DNA of 54,029 nt from Candidatus Aegiribacteria sp. (GCA_021108005.1 JAIORS010000155.1:1-54029), one strand, 5' to 3'. Positions 31,241-41,088 are shown, counted from the stretch's first letter. Program-made: numbers and translations. Notes: a model not told the origin generated them from the letters alone.

Positions 31241-33267
31241 TGAGCCTTGATGCTGTTTCCAAGATAGAGATTCTGTGCCATTCTCTGAAAAGGCAAATGG
31301 TACTCAATAAAATTGAATCCTCGGGGAATGTTCATCTTATAGATCTGTCTGAAATACATGAGCCGGAATGGGAAAATTTCCTGAAACCCGCCAGTATGAA
31401 CACAGATGATCTCATTGAAGAGATCTCCAGTCTTGAAAAGGCGATCCTTTTCCTGATGGAGGAATCCGCTGATGGGGCTCCACCCCCACCATCATCTCCG
31501 CTTTCAATCGGGGAAAAAGAGCTTTTACTTATTCTTGAAGACAAACGGCTGCTTGAAGACGCAAAAAGAGCCTGGATTATTGCAGTTCAGAAGGCCAAGC
31601 TGGAGGGAGCGCTGAAGGAACTCCTGCAGGAAGAGGAATTCCTTCGGTTCTGGAAAGACATGCCTGTGCCATTCGAAGAGATTCGAAGAAAAGGTAGAAT
31701 AAGGATAGCCGCGGGAATACTTGAAAAGGAATCCATTGAAATAGCACATCTTCTCGAGAAGGATTTCCCACTTTTACAACTTGTAATTATCCAGAAGGAC
31801 AAGAATATTGAGAAAGTACTTGCCGTCACTCATGAGTCAGTCGAACAAGAGGTAATGAAGGCACTTTTCGAACAGGGATTCTCGCAGCAGGAATTCGGGG
31901 CACGAACCGGAATGATATCTGAGCGGATAGAAGAGGTTCAGAGCGAAATTGTTCTTATTCGAAAAAGAATGAAAGCTCTTCATGACAGAGCGGTAAAACT
32001 CGCTTCCGGCCTGGGGAAATTTCGCACACTTCTTGATGCCGCCGGACTGCTTCTTGAACGTGTTAAGGCAACGAGATCCGCTCATTCCAGTTCACATGCA
32101 TATCTTTTCAGGGCCTGGATACGGTCAGCGGATCTTGAAGACTTCTCCAGAAGTCTTGATAAGATAGGCGAAGTAGCGGTTGAAGAGATTGAACCTTCTG
32201 AAGGAGAAATCCCACCGTCACCATTGACGGAAAAAACAGCAGCAGCTCCATATACATTACTTACCGACATGTACGGACAGCCTACAAGAAATGATCCGGA
32301 CCCTACTCCGTTGATGGCGCCTTTCTACGCGCTGTTTTTCGGGATATGCATAGGAGACGCAGGTTACGGAATAGCCCTTGCAATTGGTTCCGCTGTCGGG
32401 TGGTATCTTGTCCGCAGGCGACATGGTAACCCGAGGCTGTTTCAGCTTCTTTTCCAGGGCGGTTTGGCGAGCATTCTTGTAGGTGTTTTCCTGGGAGGCT
32501 GGTTCGGTATCGCTTTCGATAAGCTGCCGGGATTCCTTCAGGCACCGGCTAACATTCTGAACAGCCTGATTCCCGGATATCAGCCAGGTCAACCAGGGCA
32601 GGACGGGTTCGGAGTATCAAAGCAGTTCCTTTACCTCACTCTGGCGCTGGGGCTGCTGCAGCTGACAGCAGGCATCGTCGTTAATCTTGTGAAGAGATGG
32701 AAAGCGGGAGAGAAGTTCGCGGCGGTTGTTGACCAGTCCGGGTGGCTGCTTGCTACGGCGGGTCTTTTTCCATGGCTTTTCAACCATTACCTCCTGAAAG
32801 GAGCTCTTTACAATGTAAACGGCCCACTGGACGGCATATTCATGTACATGCTTGCGATGGGAGCTCTTCTGATATTTATAATGGGAGGGCGAGAAGCGGC
32901 GGGATTCGGTAAGATCGGCCTGGGAGCTTATGCGATGTACGGAATAGTGAACCTTTTGGGAGATGTGCTTTCGTACTCAAGACTTTTCGCCCTCGCGCTC
33001 TCGAGCGCCATCATAGCACAGGTAATTAATACAATGGGCGGAATGCTGATAAGTGAACTTGGAATACCTGTACTGGGGTTTGTACTCGCTGCGCTTGTCG
33101 TTATTGGAGGGCATATTTTCAACCTCGCGATGGCAGCGCTCAGCGGTTTCATACATACAGCAAGGCTGCAGTTTGTTGAATTCTTCGGGAAATTCTACGA
33201 TGGAACGGGAATACCGTTCAAACCGTTGAGATACGAACCGAAATATGTGCACATTAAAAGAAATTAA
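31240..33267 (+). CDS. V/A-type ATPase subunit I (a subunit, membrane stator)
   Basis: 675 residues. A soluble N-terminal half of about 345 residues with coiled-coil arms is followed by about seven or eight membrane helices. Typical a-subunit segments are TPLMAPFYALFFGICIGDAG and, near the C-terminus, LLGDVLSYSRLFALALSSAI, whose arginine in SYSRL is the essential residue opposite the rotor carboxylate. It forms the ion half-channels. It is coupled to the preceding small subunit by TGATG, with GGGAG upstream. Confidence 0.94.
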   Translation: MSLDAVSKIEILCHSLKRQMVLNKIESSGNVHLIDLSEIHEPEWENFLKPASMNTDDLIEEISSLEKAILFLMEESADGAPPPPSSPLSIGEKELLLILEDKRLLEDAKRAWIIAVQKAKLEGALKELLQEEEFLRFWKDMPVPFEEIRRKGRIRIAAGILEKESIEIAHLLEKDFPLLQLVIIQKDKNIEKVLAVTHESVEQEVMKALFEQGFSQQEFGARTGMISERIEEVQSEIVLIRKRMKALHDRAVKLASGLGKFRTLLDAAGLLLERVKATRSAHSSSHAYLFRAWIRSADLEDFSRSLDKIGEVAVEEIEPSEGEIPPSPLTEKTAAAPYTLLTDMYGQPTRNDPDPTPLMAPFYALFFGICIGDAGYGIALAIGSAVGWYLVRRRHGNPRLFQLLFQGGLASILVGVFLGGWFGIAFDKLPGFLQAPANILNSLIPGYQPGQPGQDGFGVSKQFLYLTLALGLLQLTAGIVVNLVKRWKAGEKFAAVVDQSGWLLATAGLFPWLFNHYLLKGALYNVNGPLDGIFMYMLAMGALLIFIMGGREAAGFGKIGLGAYAMYGIVNLLGDVLSYSRLFALALSSAIIAQVINTMGGMLISELGIPVLGFVLAALVVIGGHIFNLAMAALSGFIHTARLQFVEFFGKFYDGTGIPFKPLRYEPKYVHIKRN

Positions 33268-33303
33268 TAACAAAGCTCTTATAGGAGTGAAGGGAGACAA
33301 TAA

Positions 33304-33753
33304 GTGGAACAACTCGTAGCATACATGGGAATTGCTCTGGCCTGCGCACTTGCGGGGATAGGATCAGCCGTGGGCGTCGGGATAGCGGCCCAGGCCAGTA
33401 CGGGTGTGATGAGCGTAGATCCGGGAAAATTCGGCAAACTGCTTCTTCTTTCGGCATTGCCTGGAACTCAGGGAATATACGGTTTTGTGATAGCCTTCCT
33501 TTTGCTTGGTAAAGTTACTCCGGACATGAGTATGCCTGTCGCGTGGCAGATATTCACGGCCGGGATTCCAATAGCTCTTGCCGGTCTGTTCTCTGGAATT
33601 CACCAGGGGAAAGTATGCGCCGGCGGCGCAATGATGACCGCAAAGCAGCCGGATGATTCCGCGAAATCCCTTATTCTTGCGGTCTTCGTAGAGTTTTACG
33701 CTATTCTGGGGTTCCTTGTTTCGTTCCTCATGCTTCAGGGTATTGGAGCGTAA
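33304..33753 (+). CDS. V/A-type ATPase subunit K (rotor ring), Na+-type site
   Basis: 149 residues forming two fused helical hairpins, like Enterococcus hirae NtpK. The GTG at 33304 has AGGAG and GGGAG upstream. The ion-site residues known from NtpK all appear to be present: Leu52, Thr55 and Gln56 in ALPGTQG, Gln101 in IHQGKV, and Glu130 in AVFVEFYAI. Only one of the two hairpins carries the carboxylate, as in eukaryotic-type 16-kDa K subunits. The ligand set predicts a sodium rather than proton ring (inference from homology). Confidence 0.94.
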   Translation: MEQLVAYMGIALACALAGIGSAVGVGIAAQASTGVMSVDPGKFGKLLLLSALPGTQGIYGFVIAFLLLGKVTPDMSMPVAWQIFTAGIPIALAGLFSGIHQGKVCAGGAMMTAKQPDDSAKSLILAVFVEFYAILGFLVSFLMLQGIGA

Positions 33754-33760
33754 CGGGGAG

Positions 33761-34348
33761 ATGTCTCTCGAAGCGATTATTTCAAAAATAAAGGGAGATG
33801 CCAGCCAGAAAGCTGAGGCTGTCATTGAATCGGCAGAGAAGGAAAAGAACACGGCTCTGAAGAAACACTCTGAAGAACTGGAAGCAAGACACAACAGAAA
33901 TAAAGAAAAGATAGAATCCGGGATAAGGGAAGAACTGAAAAGAAAAGAATTTCATGTTCGCAGGGAAGCGGCCAGGAAGATTCTTAACGCCAGAAGAGCG
34001 ATGATGGATGACGCAATCGGTAAAGCGGTAAGGAACCTTGCTTCATCCGATGATTCCGAATATCTCATGATGATATCATCCCTTCTTGAGGGCTGTGATC
34101 TGAAGGGAAAAATTGAAGTTGTAATATCCACCGTAGATGAATCACGAATAACTCCGGAATACCTTGGGAAATACTCGGGAAGTGATCGTGAATTCGTCCT
34201 TTCCGAAGAAAGACATTCCGAAAACGGCGGTGTGATTTTCAAATCCGGGAAGATCAGCCAGAACGGCACTTTTCCCATGATAGCAGATCTTGCCCATGAG
34301 GATATGATTATGGAGCTTTCGGGTCTCATTCAGCTTGAGAAGACTTGA
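33761..34348 (+). CDS. V/A-type ATPase subunit E (peripheral stalk)
   Basis: 195 residues from ATG 33761; the longer frame from 33716 would run into the end of subunit K and is not preferred. A long N-terminal helix rich in Lys, Glu and Ala (MSLEAIISKIKGDASQKAEA) and a compact C-terminal domain (FVLSEERHSENGGVIFKSGK) fit the E family. It pairs with the G/H coiled coil to brace the catalytic head. GGGGAG lies directly before the ATG. Confidence 0.88.
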   Translation: MSLEAIISKIKGDASQKAEAVIESAEKEKNTALKKHSEELEARHNRNKEKIESGIREELKRKEFHVRREAARKILNARRAMMDDAIGKAVRNLASSDDSEYLMMISSLLEGCDLKGKIEVVISTVDESRITPEYLGKYSGSDREFVLSEERHSENGGVIFKSGKISQNGTFPMIADLAHEDMIMELSGLIQLEKT

Positions 34349-34351
34349 TCC

Positions 34352-35326
34352 ATGGGAGACAGTTTCATCTATGCCAACGGCAGAATAAGCGGAGAAGAAA
34401 CAACCCTTCTGGACAGGCGCATGTGGCAGATGCTCATGTCATCGGTAGACCTGGAAGAGGCAACGAGGCTTCTCGGTGACACGTGGTACGGCGGTTTCAT
34501 GCAGTATCACTCCATGGAGGACTGCTTGAACAAAGCTATGGAAACGACGGAAGATGAACTGCTGGAACTTTCCGAGGATAAAAGGCTCGTAAGGGGAATC
34601 CTTCATCGAAGAGATGTGAGAAACGCAAGGTATATCTGGAAAAAACTCCTTTCAGGAGAGGGATCAGAGGAAGAAATAGAGGTTGAACGGCCAGGGCTGA
34701 TAGATACAGAGATTTTGAAGAAGTCTGTGAACTCCGATGAAGCCAGGGACGAGCTTCCACCTCTTTTCTCTCGGACAATTGAGGAACTTCTTGAAAATCC
34801 GGGAGCGGGTGAAGCGGAAGTGGACAGGAAAATGGACCATCTTGCCGCCGCAGTCGAAAGTGATGAACTCATTGATATAAATCACGGATTCAGGACATTC
34901 GTTATGACCAACCTCGAACAGAAGAATTTTCTCACAGCCGGAAGATGCATCATTGACGATGTTCCCAGGCAGCTCCTTCGTAAAATGCTGCTGCCGGGGG
35001 GTTATCATACTGAGGATGAAATCGAGGAAGCCTATCAGCGTAACACGTTGCCCTTGCTTATCGCGGAAACTCCGGGATTTGAACAAATCGGAGCTGCATT
35101 CGAGAAAGCTCTCGAGGATGGTTCATTTTTCGGATTCGAAAGGGAATGTGACAGGAAATTACTGGAACTGCTTGAAAAAGGAGCATTCCCTGTCTTCGGC
35201 CCGTCGCCGCTGGCGGCTTTCGTGATAAGACGGGAAATGGAAATTAACCATCTCAGGTTACTTCTTGCGGCAAAATCGGCAGGAGTAAGCGAGGACAGGC
35301 TTTCAAAGCGACTACCGCGTGAATAG
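34352..35326 (+). CDS. V/A-type ATPase subunit C (d subunit, rotor-stalk socket)
   Basis: 324 residues, a helical protein starting FIYANGRISGEETTLLDRRM, typical of the C/AC39 family, and ending PLAAFVIRREMEINHLRLLL, the family's conserved C-terminal helix. It links the membrane ring to the central stalk D/F. It starts three bases after subunit E and is followed eight bases later by subunit F. Confidence 0.9.
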   Translation: MGDSFIYANGRISGEETTLLDRRMWQMLMSSVDLEEATRLLGDTWYGGFMQYHSMEDCLNKAMETTEDELLELSEDKRLVRGILHRRDVRNARYIWKKLLSGEGSEEEIEVERPGLIDTEILKKSVNSDEARDELPPLFSRTIEELLENPGAGEAEVDRKMDHLAAAVESDELIDINHGFRTFVMTNLEQKNFLTAGRCIIDDVPRQLLRKMLLPGGYHTEDEIEEAYQRNTLPLLIAETPGFEQIGAAFEKALEDGSFFGFERECDRKLLELLEKGAFPVFGPSPLAAFVIRREMEINHLRLLLAAKSAGVSEDRLSKRLPRE

Positions 35327-35334
35327 GAGGCGGG

Positions 35335-35664
35335 ATGGCTGAGGGTAAGATAGCATTTCTTGGAGACACCGACTCGGTACTCGGATTCAGGGCCCTGGGC
35401 GTGGAAACGGTAGTCCCGGAGAACGAAGCCGATGCCCGTACGGAGTTCGCAAGGCTTGTAAAGGAAAAAACCTCCATTATCATGATAACTGAAGACATGA
35501 TGGACTGTCTCCAGGAACAGATAGAAGAAACTGTTCTAGCCGCAATTCCGTCGGTTGTTGTTCTTCCCGGAATTAAGGGGACTCAGAAACGGGGAGAGGA
35601 TACGATAAGGGAGCTTATCATAAGGGCGGTCGGAGTAGATCTTATGTCAGAAGACAAGAAATGA
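35335..35664 (+). CDS. V/A-type ATPase subunit F (central stalk)
   Basis: 109 residues with the F-subunit fold: GKIAFLGDTDSVLGFRALGV at the N-terminus and VVVLPGIKG near residue 82. It binds subunit D in the rotating shaft. The ATG is preceded by GGAGGC. Its position between C and A is the usual bacterial order. Confidence 0.92.
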   Translation: MAEGKIAFLGDTDSVLGFRALGVETVVPENEADARTEFARLVKEKTSIIMITEDMMDCLQEQIEETVLAAIPSVVVLPGIKGTQKRGEDTIRELIIRAVGVDLMSEDKK

Positions 35665-35705
35665 AAAACGATAGGAGTTAAAACTGCAACCCACCGGAGG
35701 CACGG

Positions 35706-37475
35706 ATGATTAAGGGAACAATAGATAAAATAGCGGGTCCGCTGGTTGTTGCGGATGGAATGAAGCAAGCCAGGATGTTCGACCTTGTATATGTATCCGA
35801 TTACGGATTGATAGGCGAAATAATAGAGTTAAAGGGAGATAAAGCATCGATTCAGGTTTACGAAGAAACCGGAGGGCTTAAACCGGGCGATGTCGTGCAG
35901 GCTACAGGAAAACCTCTATCGGTTGAACTGGGCCCGGGACTTGTCACTGCTATATACGACGGGATCCAGCGTCCCCTGGATAAAATCCGAGAAGAGGCCG
36001 GTGACTGGATAACCAGAGGAATCAGTATAAGGGGACTGGATCATGATAAGGAATGGGATTTCAGTCCTGTAGCGGTCGTTGGCCAGAAAGTAACCGGCGG
36101 CGAAGTCCTCGGCGAAGTCCCCGAAACGAAACTGATAACTCACAGAGTCATGATCCCGCCGGAGGTGGTCGGGGAAATCACCTGGATGATTGAACCGGGA
36201 AAGTACAATATCGATACGGTAATAACGAAGCTGAAATCTCCATCCGGCGAAACCGTTGAATTAATGATGTACCATAACTGGCCCGTTAGAAAACCTCGCC
36301 CTATAGCGGAGAAGAGAGCTCCCGAAGAACCACTTATTACCGGCCAGAGAGTCATCGACGCATTCTTCCCCCTGGGTAAGGGAGGAACCGCATGCGTTCC
36401 CGGACCCTTCGGAAGCGGAAAAACGGTTATTCAGCACCAGCTTGCCAAGTGGGCGGACGCTGAAGTAGTGGTTTACGTTGGGTGCGGAGAACGCGGCAAC
36501 GAGATGACCGATGTTCTTCAGGAGTTTCCCGAACTTGAGGATCCGAAAAGCGGGGAGCCGCTGATTCAAAGAACCGTTCTTGTAGCCAATACCAGCAACA
36601 TGCCGGTGGCAGCAAGGGAAGCAAGTGTATACACAGGCATAACCATCGGTGAGTACTTCAGGGATATGGGCTATTCCGTTGCCCTTATGGCCGACTCCAC
36701 AAGCAGGTGGGCCGAGGCGATGAGAGAAATGTCCGGAAGGCTTGAGGAAATGCCGGGTGAAGAGGGATATCCCGCATACCTTGGAACCAGAATCGCCGAA
36801 TTCTACGAACGAGCGGGTAATGTGAAATGCATAGGAGGAGACAGAAACGGAGCTCTTACGGTAGTTGGGGCTGTCAGCCCGGCCGGCGGAGACCTTTCCG
36901 ACCCGGTGGTGCAGGCCACCCTCCGTGTTGTTAAGGTATTCTGGAGCCTTCAGGCGAAGCTTGCCTACGCAAGGCATTTCCCTGCAATAGGATGGCTTGA
37001 CAGCTACTCCCTCTATATGGATAACCTGAAGGAGTACTACGACGAAGAGCTTGGCACGGAATGGGTACCGATGATAAAAGAAGCCATATCCCTGCTTCAG
37101 CAGGAAGCCAACCTTCTTGAAATAGCAAGGCTTGTGGGAGCAGAATCCCTTTCACCCGAAGATCAGCTTATACTGTACACGGCAAGATCCCTAAGAGAGG
37201 ATTTCCTGCATCAGAACGCTTTCCACGAGGTGGATACCTACACATCGATAGTGAAGCAGAAAGTAATGATGGAAGTTATAATGCATACCAATACGGAGAT
37301 GAATAAGGCCATCCGCAGTGGTATTTCGCCAAAGGATCTTTTCGATCTTCCCCTGAAGGAGGAGATTGCGAGAATGAGTTATACCCCTGAAAAAGATATC
37401 GATGCTATTGAAGAGATAAAAAAACATGTAAACTCGCAGATCAACGATCTGATAGAGGAAGAGCAAACCGCATAG
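35706..37475 (+). CDS. atpA: V/A-type ATPase catalytic subunit A
   Basis: 589 residues. N-terminal beta barrel (GTIDKIAGPLVVADGM), the bulge domain special to V/A-type A subunits between residues 110 and 200, then the nucleotide-binding domain with P-loop GPFGSGKTVIQHQ (near 231-243), the catalytic Glu region VYVGCGERGNEMTDVL, and ADSTSRWAEAMREMSGRL. It hydrolyses or makes ATP. The ATG has GGAGG six bases upstream. This is a V/A-type, not F-type, enzyme. Confidence 0.97.
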   Translation: MIKGTIDKIAGPLVVADGMKQARMFDLVYVSDYGLIGEIIELKGDKASIQVYEETGGLKPGDVVQATGKPLSVELGPGLVTAIYDGIQRPLDKIREEAGDWITRGISIRGLDHDKEWDFSPVAVVGQKVTGGEVLGEVPETKLITHRVMIPPEVVGEITWMIEPGKYNIDTVITKLKSPSGETVELMMYHNWPVRKPRPIAEKRAPEEPLITGQRVIDAFFPLGKGGTACVPGPFGSGKTVIQHQLAKWADAEVVVYVGCGERGNEMTDVLQEFPELEDPKSGEPLIQRTVLVANTSNMPVAAREASVYTGITIGEYFRDMGYSVALMADSTSRWAEAMREMSGRLEEMPGEEGYPAYLGTRIAEFYERAGNVKCIGGDRNGALTVVGAVSPAGGDLSDPVVQATLRVVKVFWSLQAKLAYARHFPAIGWLDSYSLYMDNLKEYYDEELGTEWVPMIKEAISLLQQEANLLEIARLVGAESLSPEDQLILYTARSLREDFLHQNAFHEVDTYTSIVKQKVMMEVIMHTNTEMNKAIRSGISPKDLFDLPLKEEIARMSYTPEKDIDAIEEIKKHVNSQINDLIEEEQTA

Positions 37476-37487
37476 GAGGGCGGGGAT

Positions 37488-38879
37488 ATGATTAGAGAAT
37501 ACACTACGACTGTAGAGATCTCCGGCCCACTGATGCTGGTGGACAGGGTCGAGGGAGTTGCTTACGAAGAGCTGGTCGAGATCCAGCTTCCCGACGGAGA
37601 GATACGTCACGGCAAGGTTCTTGAAATTGACAGCCGTATGGCACTTGTACAGCTTTTTGAGGGTAGCAGCGGAACGGATATCTCACAAAGCAAAGTCCGA
37701 TTTCTTGGAAAACAGGTGGAACTGGGAGTCTCCGAGGAGATGCTGGGAAGGGTTTTTGACGGCCAGGGAAGGCCAAGGGCCCCATTCGATACAGCGCCTC
37801 CCATAGTTCCGGAGAAGATGAAGGATATCAATGGAGCTCCCATCAATCCCTACGCCAGAGACTACCCCGCGGAGTTCATACAGACGGGCTTCAGTTCCAT
37901 AGATGGTATAAATACTCTGGTCAGGGGGCAGAAACTCCCTGTGTTCAGCGGAAGCGGGCTTCCCCACTCCGCCGTAGCGGCACAGATAGCCAGACAGGCG
38001 AGGGTTATGGAAGAGGGGGAAAGCTTTGCTGTTGTCTTCGCCGCAATGGGAATAACGTTCGAAGAGGCCGATTATTTCATCCGGGATTTCAGGAAGACAG
38101 GGGCCATGGACAGGGCTGTAGTTTTCTTGAACCTTGCGAGCGACCCCGCGATTGAACGTATCGCCACACCAAGAATGGCCCTGACGGCGGCCGAGTACCT
38201 CGCGTACGAGAAAGATATGCATATCCTTGTTATTCTTACGGATATGACCAACTACTGCGATGCGCTGAGAGAAATCTCTGCGGCGAGAAAGGAAGTTCCC
38301 GGAAGAAGGGGATACCCTGGATACCTTTACACCGATCTTTCCTCGATTTACGAACGGGCGGGAAGGATCAAAGGCAGGAAGGGATCGATAACACAGATAC
38401 CTATTCTGACAATGCCCGAAGACGACAAAACACATCCAATTCCCGACCTTACCGGTTACATTACGGAAGGGCAGCTTATTCTCAACCGTGAGCTTCACAA
38501 AAGGGGCATCTATCCGCCCATGGACGTTATGGAGTCTCTCTCAAGGCTGAAGGACAAGGGTATTGGCAAGGGAAAAACGCGAGAGGATCACGCTGACCTT
38601 TTCAACCAGCTTATGGCAGCCTATTCCGCGGGCAAGGACGCCAAGGAACTGGCGGTTATACTTGGCGCCGCGGCTCTGAGCCCTCTTGATCAGAAATACC
38701 TGAAATTCGCGGAAGAGTATGAGAAAAGATACATCAGCCAGGGGGAGCATGAGAACAGGAACATAGACGAGACACTTGATCTCGGCTGGGAACTTCTGAA
38801 ACTTCTTCCAAGGAGCGAGATGAAGAGAATAGACCCCGTCCGGCTTGACAAGTACTGGCCAGCGGAAGCGTCAGACTGA
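37488..38879 (+). CDS. atpB: V/A-type ATPase regulatory subunit B
   Basis: 463 residues. The P-loop position reads [19 protein letters not shown], without the catalytic GKT, as expected for the non-catalytic B subunit. Other B-type segments are [20 protein letters not shown] and [19 protein letters not shown]. It alternates with A in the hexamer head. ATG 37488 follows AGGAGG and GGGG. The stop overlaps subunit D by TGATG. Confidence 0.97.
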   Translation: MIREYTTTVEISGPLMLVDRVEGVAYEELVEIQLPDGEIRHGKVLEIDSRMALVQLFEGSSGTDISQSKVRFLGKQVELGVSEEMLGRVFDGQGRPRAPFDTAPPIVPEKMKDINGAPINPYARDYPAEFIQTGFSSIDGINTLVRGQKLPVFSGSGLPHSAVAAQIARQARVMEEGESFAVVFAAMGITFEEADYFIRDFRKTGAMDRAVVFLNLASDPAIERIATPRMALTAAEYLAYEKDMHILVILTDMTNYCDALREISAARKEVPGRRGYPGYLYTDLSSIYERAGRIKGRKGSITQIPILTMPEDDKTHPIPDLTGYITEGQLILNRELHKRGIYPPMDVMESLSRLKDKGIGKGKTREDHADLFNQLMAAYSAGKDAKELAVILGAAALSPLDQKYLKFAEEYEKRYISQGEHENRNIDETLDLGWELLKLLPRSEMKRIDPVRLDKYWPAEASD

Positions 38880-39517
38880 TGGCCATAGTTGTCAGAGCAA
38901 CCCGGATGGAGCTGCTTCAGCTGCGTAAAAAAGTAAAACTTGCGCAGAGGGGGCATAAACTTCTGAAGGACAAACTGGATGAACTCATGCGTCAGTTCAA
39001 GATACTTATATCGGACTACGAAGGCGCAAGGGAAGAACTTGAAAAGGAACTTTGCGAAGCTTACGGCGAGTTCCTTTTCGCCCGCGCTGCCATGAGCGAA
39101 CCGGGGTTGCTGGATGCGCTCCGGTATCCCGGAGCCAGGGCAACGGTAAAAACGTCCAGACGGAAGATAATGAACCTGGTCCTGCCGGTATTCGATGTTT
39201 CAATAGAAGGCAATGTGCGAAATTACGGAATGTTCGATACCCCCGCGGAACTTGATGAGTCGCTGAAAATCTATAAGGAGCTTCTTCCCAGGATCATTAA
39301 ACTGGCGGAGCAGGAAAAGGCAATCAGTTTGCTGGCAAGGGAAATAGATACGACCAGGCGAAGGGTGAACGCACTTGAGTATAAGCTGATTCCGGAACTG
39401 GAGGAGGCAATCAGGTCGATAAGGTTGAAGCTGGATGAAATGGAGCGGGGAAACCTTACAAGGTTGATGAAGGTCAAGGAAATGGTAGAGGAAAAGCGAG
39501 AGAAAAATCGCGCCTAG
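38879..39517 (+). CDS. atpD: V/A-type ATPase subunit D (central rotor shaft)
   Basis: 212 residues, two long antiparallel helices typical of subunit D. It starts with VRATRMELLQLRKKVKLAQR, the conserved N-terminal helix, and the C-terminal half has RRVNALEYKLIPELEEAIR. It is the shaft turning inside the A3B3 head. It closes the nine-gene operon. Downstream, a seven-base-pair AT-rich hairpin at 39575-39592 may be a weak terminator. Confidence 0.95.
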   Translation: MAIVVRATRMELLQLRKKVKLAQRGHKLLKDKLDELMRQFKILISDYEGAREELEKELCEAYGEFLFARAAMSEPGLLDALRYPGARATVKTSRRKIMNLVLPVFDVSIEGNVRNYGMFDTPAELDESLKIYKELLPRIIKLAEQEKAISLLAREIDTTRRRVNALEYKLIPELEEAIRSIRLKLDEMERGNLTRLMKVKEMVEEKREKNRA

Positions 39518-39574
39518 CTAAGGTCGGACTTACTTATCTGACTTATTCTGACCGGATAATAGCTTTTCTTGATA

Positions 39575-39592
39575 TAAAATCTCGTGATTTTA
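39575..39592 (+). terminator. AT-rich hairpin after the ATPase operon, weak terminator candidate
   Basis: TAAAATC (39575-39581) and GATTTTA (39586-39592) form a perfect seven-base-pair stem with a TCGT loop. The stem is AT-rich and no long T tract follows, so terminator strength is doubtful. The surrounding 39518-39801 gap shows no gene. Confidence 0.35.
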
Positions 39593-39726
39593 CGTTTAAT
39601 CACATATATCGGATTAAATTGAATTCAATAAATTATCGTGCTATGTTGGTTAATACTCCCTTAACAATGTTTCCGTATTTTTATCGCAATAGTGAAGAAG
39701 AAGAATCATAATAGCAAAAAAAGGGC

Positions 39727-39755
39727 TTGATATTTTGACTGAAATAGTTTATGAA
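39727..39755 (+). promoter_or_regulatory. Possible promoter of the exported paralog pair
   Basis: TTGATA (39727-39732) and TATGAA (39750-39755) are separated by 17 bases, about 47 bases before the ATG at 39802. Both hexamers have mismatches in an AT-rich region, so this is tentative. Confidence 0.35.
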
Positions 39756-39801
39756 TTATGTGTGGAAGTATGATTTGAAAATTGAAAAGGAAAGGAAAAA
39801 G

Positions 39802-40398
39802 ATGAAATCTGTTTTTATTGTTGTCATCCTTCTTGCTTCTTCACAGATGGCATTCGCTGACATCACAGAAAACTACGGCTGGGAAGGCACCGAGACTATT
39901 TTCGGCATGTATCCGGTCGATGGCTTAACTGCAACAATCGCCACTGATCCGGTACATACGGGTTCACAGTCTCTTCGCCTTGAGCGTCTCTCTTCAAGCA
40001 CACCTCAGGGATATGTTGCATGGATAGTAGGGCTTCAGGACGGCGATGAAGTAACGGGCAGTTTCTGGAGATTCGATGATACACCGCTTGCACCTCCATC
40101 ATGCAGAATATGGGCTCACTGGAATGATGACCCGGGTGATGTTACTGGACACAACGGAAGCGCGAGCGGTAATGACGATTACGGACCAGGCACCGGATGG
40201 GACGAAGTATCCTGGACCTGGACTGTTTCAGGCGGACACACCGGACTTGTTGTTGAAGCAAGGATTTACTCAAATCCCGGGGATATTGTATGGGTCGATG
40301 ACATGACCATCGTTGCGCCGGATCACGCAACAATCCATACACCAGGCAATATGGCTCTTGAGAGCGGCACCTGGGCTGACATTAAAGCGGCATTCTAG
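39802..40398 (+). CDS. Exported beta-sandwich protein, first of a paralogous pair
   Basis: 198 residues from ATG 39802, which has AAAGGA upstream; an upstream in-frame ATG at 39751 would put the signal peptide inside and is rejected. A signal peptide (MKSVFIVVILLASSQMAFAD, cleavage likely after AFA) precedes an aromatic, Gly/Asp/Thr-rich domain with alternating strands resembling a jelly-roll carbohydrate-binding or choice-of-anchor module: ENYGWEGTET, VHTGSQSLRLERL, DEVTGSFWRFDD, IVWVDDMTIVAPD. It ends ESGTWADIKAAF, nearly the same tail as its neighbour. Ligand unknown. Confidence 0.8.
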   Translation: MKSVFIVVILLASSQMAFADITENYGWEGTETIFGMYPVDGLTATIATDPVHTGSQSLRLERLSSSTPQGYVAWIVGLQDGDEVTGSFWRFDDTPLAPPSCRIWAHWNDDPGDVTGHNGSASGNDDYGPGTGWDEVSWTWTVSGGHTGLVVEARIYSNPGDIVWVDDMTIVAPDHATIHTPGNMALESGTWADIKAAF

Positions 40399-40448
40399 AA
40401 GAGTATCCGGTGATATTGATAAGAAAATAATTATGATAGGAGATGATC

Positions 40449-41060
40449 ATGAAACACCTTGTTTCCTTTGCTTCCCTGCTTCTTGTCCTTCCCGTGGCCG
40501 CTCTTGCCATCCAGACTGAAACCTACGGCTGGGAGGAATCTTTCACGGTTATAGCTGTCTATGGTAATGGTAATCCCGAACTCGAGTACTCCTCTCCTGT
40601 TTACTCAGGTGCACAATCCCTTGAGTTCTACGAATCCCCCCTGGGTGCAACGCCTCAGGCTATTATATGCTGGATACAGAACCTCGATGAGGGCGACACC
40701 GTTGCGGCATCGTTCTACGTATACGACGATACTCCCAGTTCCAGTCCTTCCGGTCGCATATGGGGCCACTATAACGCAAATTACTCGGATCCAGGCAATT
40801 ACGACGGAAGCGCCGGCGGTAACAGCACCTACTCTTCCGGAATCGGCTGGGAGCAATTGTCACATGAATGGACTATCGATGCTGATTCAACGCACGCGGG
40901 CCTCATGATAGAGGGCAGGATTTACTCGAGCTCGGAATATGACACCCTCTGGTTTGACGAAATGGTGGTTACCGCTCCGGACGGCGCCACGATTGTCTGG
41001 CCGAATGTTCCCGTGGCGCTTCAGCGTTCCACATGGGGTGACATAAAAGCTTCGTTCTAG
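40449..41060 (+). CDS. Exported beta-sandwich protein, second of the paralogous pair
   Basis: 203 residues from ATG 40449, six bases after TAGGAG. The signal peptide ends near PVAALA. The domain aligns along its length with the upstream gene: ETYGWEESFT, PVYSGAQSLEFYES, GDTVAASFYVYDDTP, DTLWFDEMVVTAPDGATI, and the tail QRSTWGDIKASF. Cysteines are almost absent, consistent with an extracellular protein. The pair probably arose by duplication and shares a transcript ending at the hairpin 41089-41115. The function of the conserved tail is unknown; it may be a sorting signal. Confidence 0.8.
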   Translation: MKHLVSFASLLLVLPVAALAIQTETYGWEESFTVIAVYGNGNPELEYSSPVYSGAQSLEFYESPLGATPQAIICWIQNLDEGDTVAASFYVYDDTPSSSPSGRIWGHYNANYSDPGNYDGSAGGNSTYSSGIGWEQLSHEWTIDADSTHAGLMIEGRIYSSSEYDTLWFDEMVVTAPDGATIVWPNVPVALQRSTWGDIKASF

Positions 41061-41088
41061 GATTTCGTTACATAGTTCCTTAATGAAT

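Noticed and set aside
41025-41040. Third parS site (GTTCCACATGGGG)
   Set aside because: The right half does not match the palindrome and it is 29 kb from parB.
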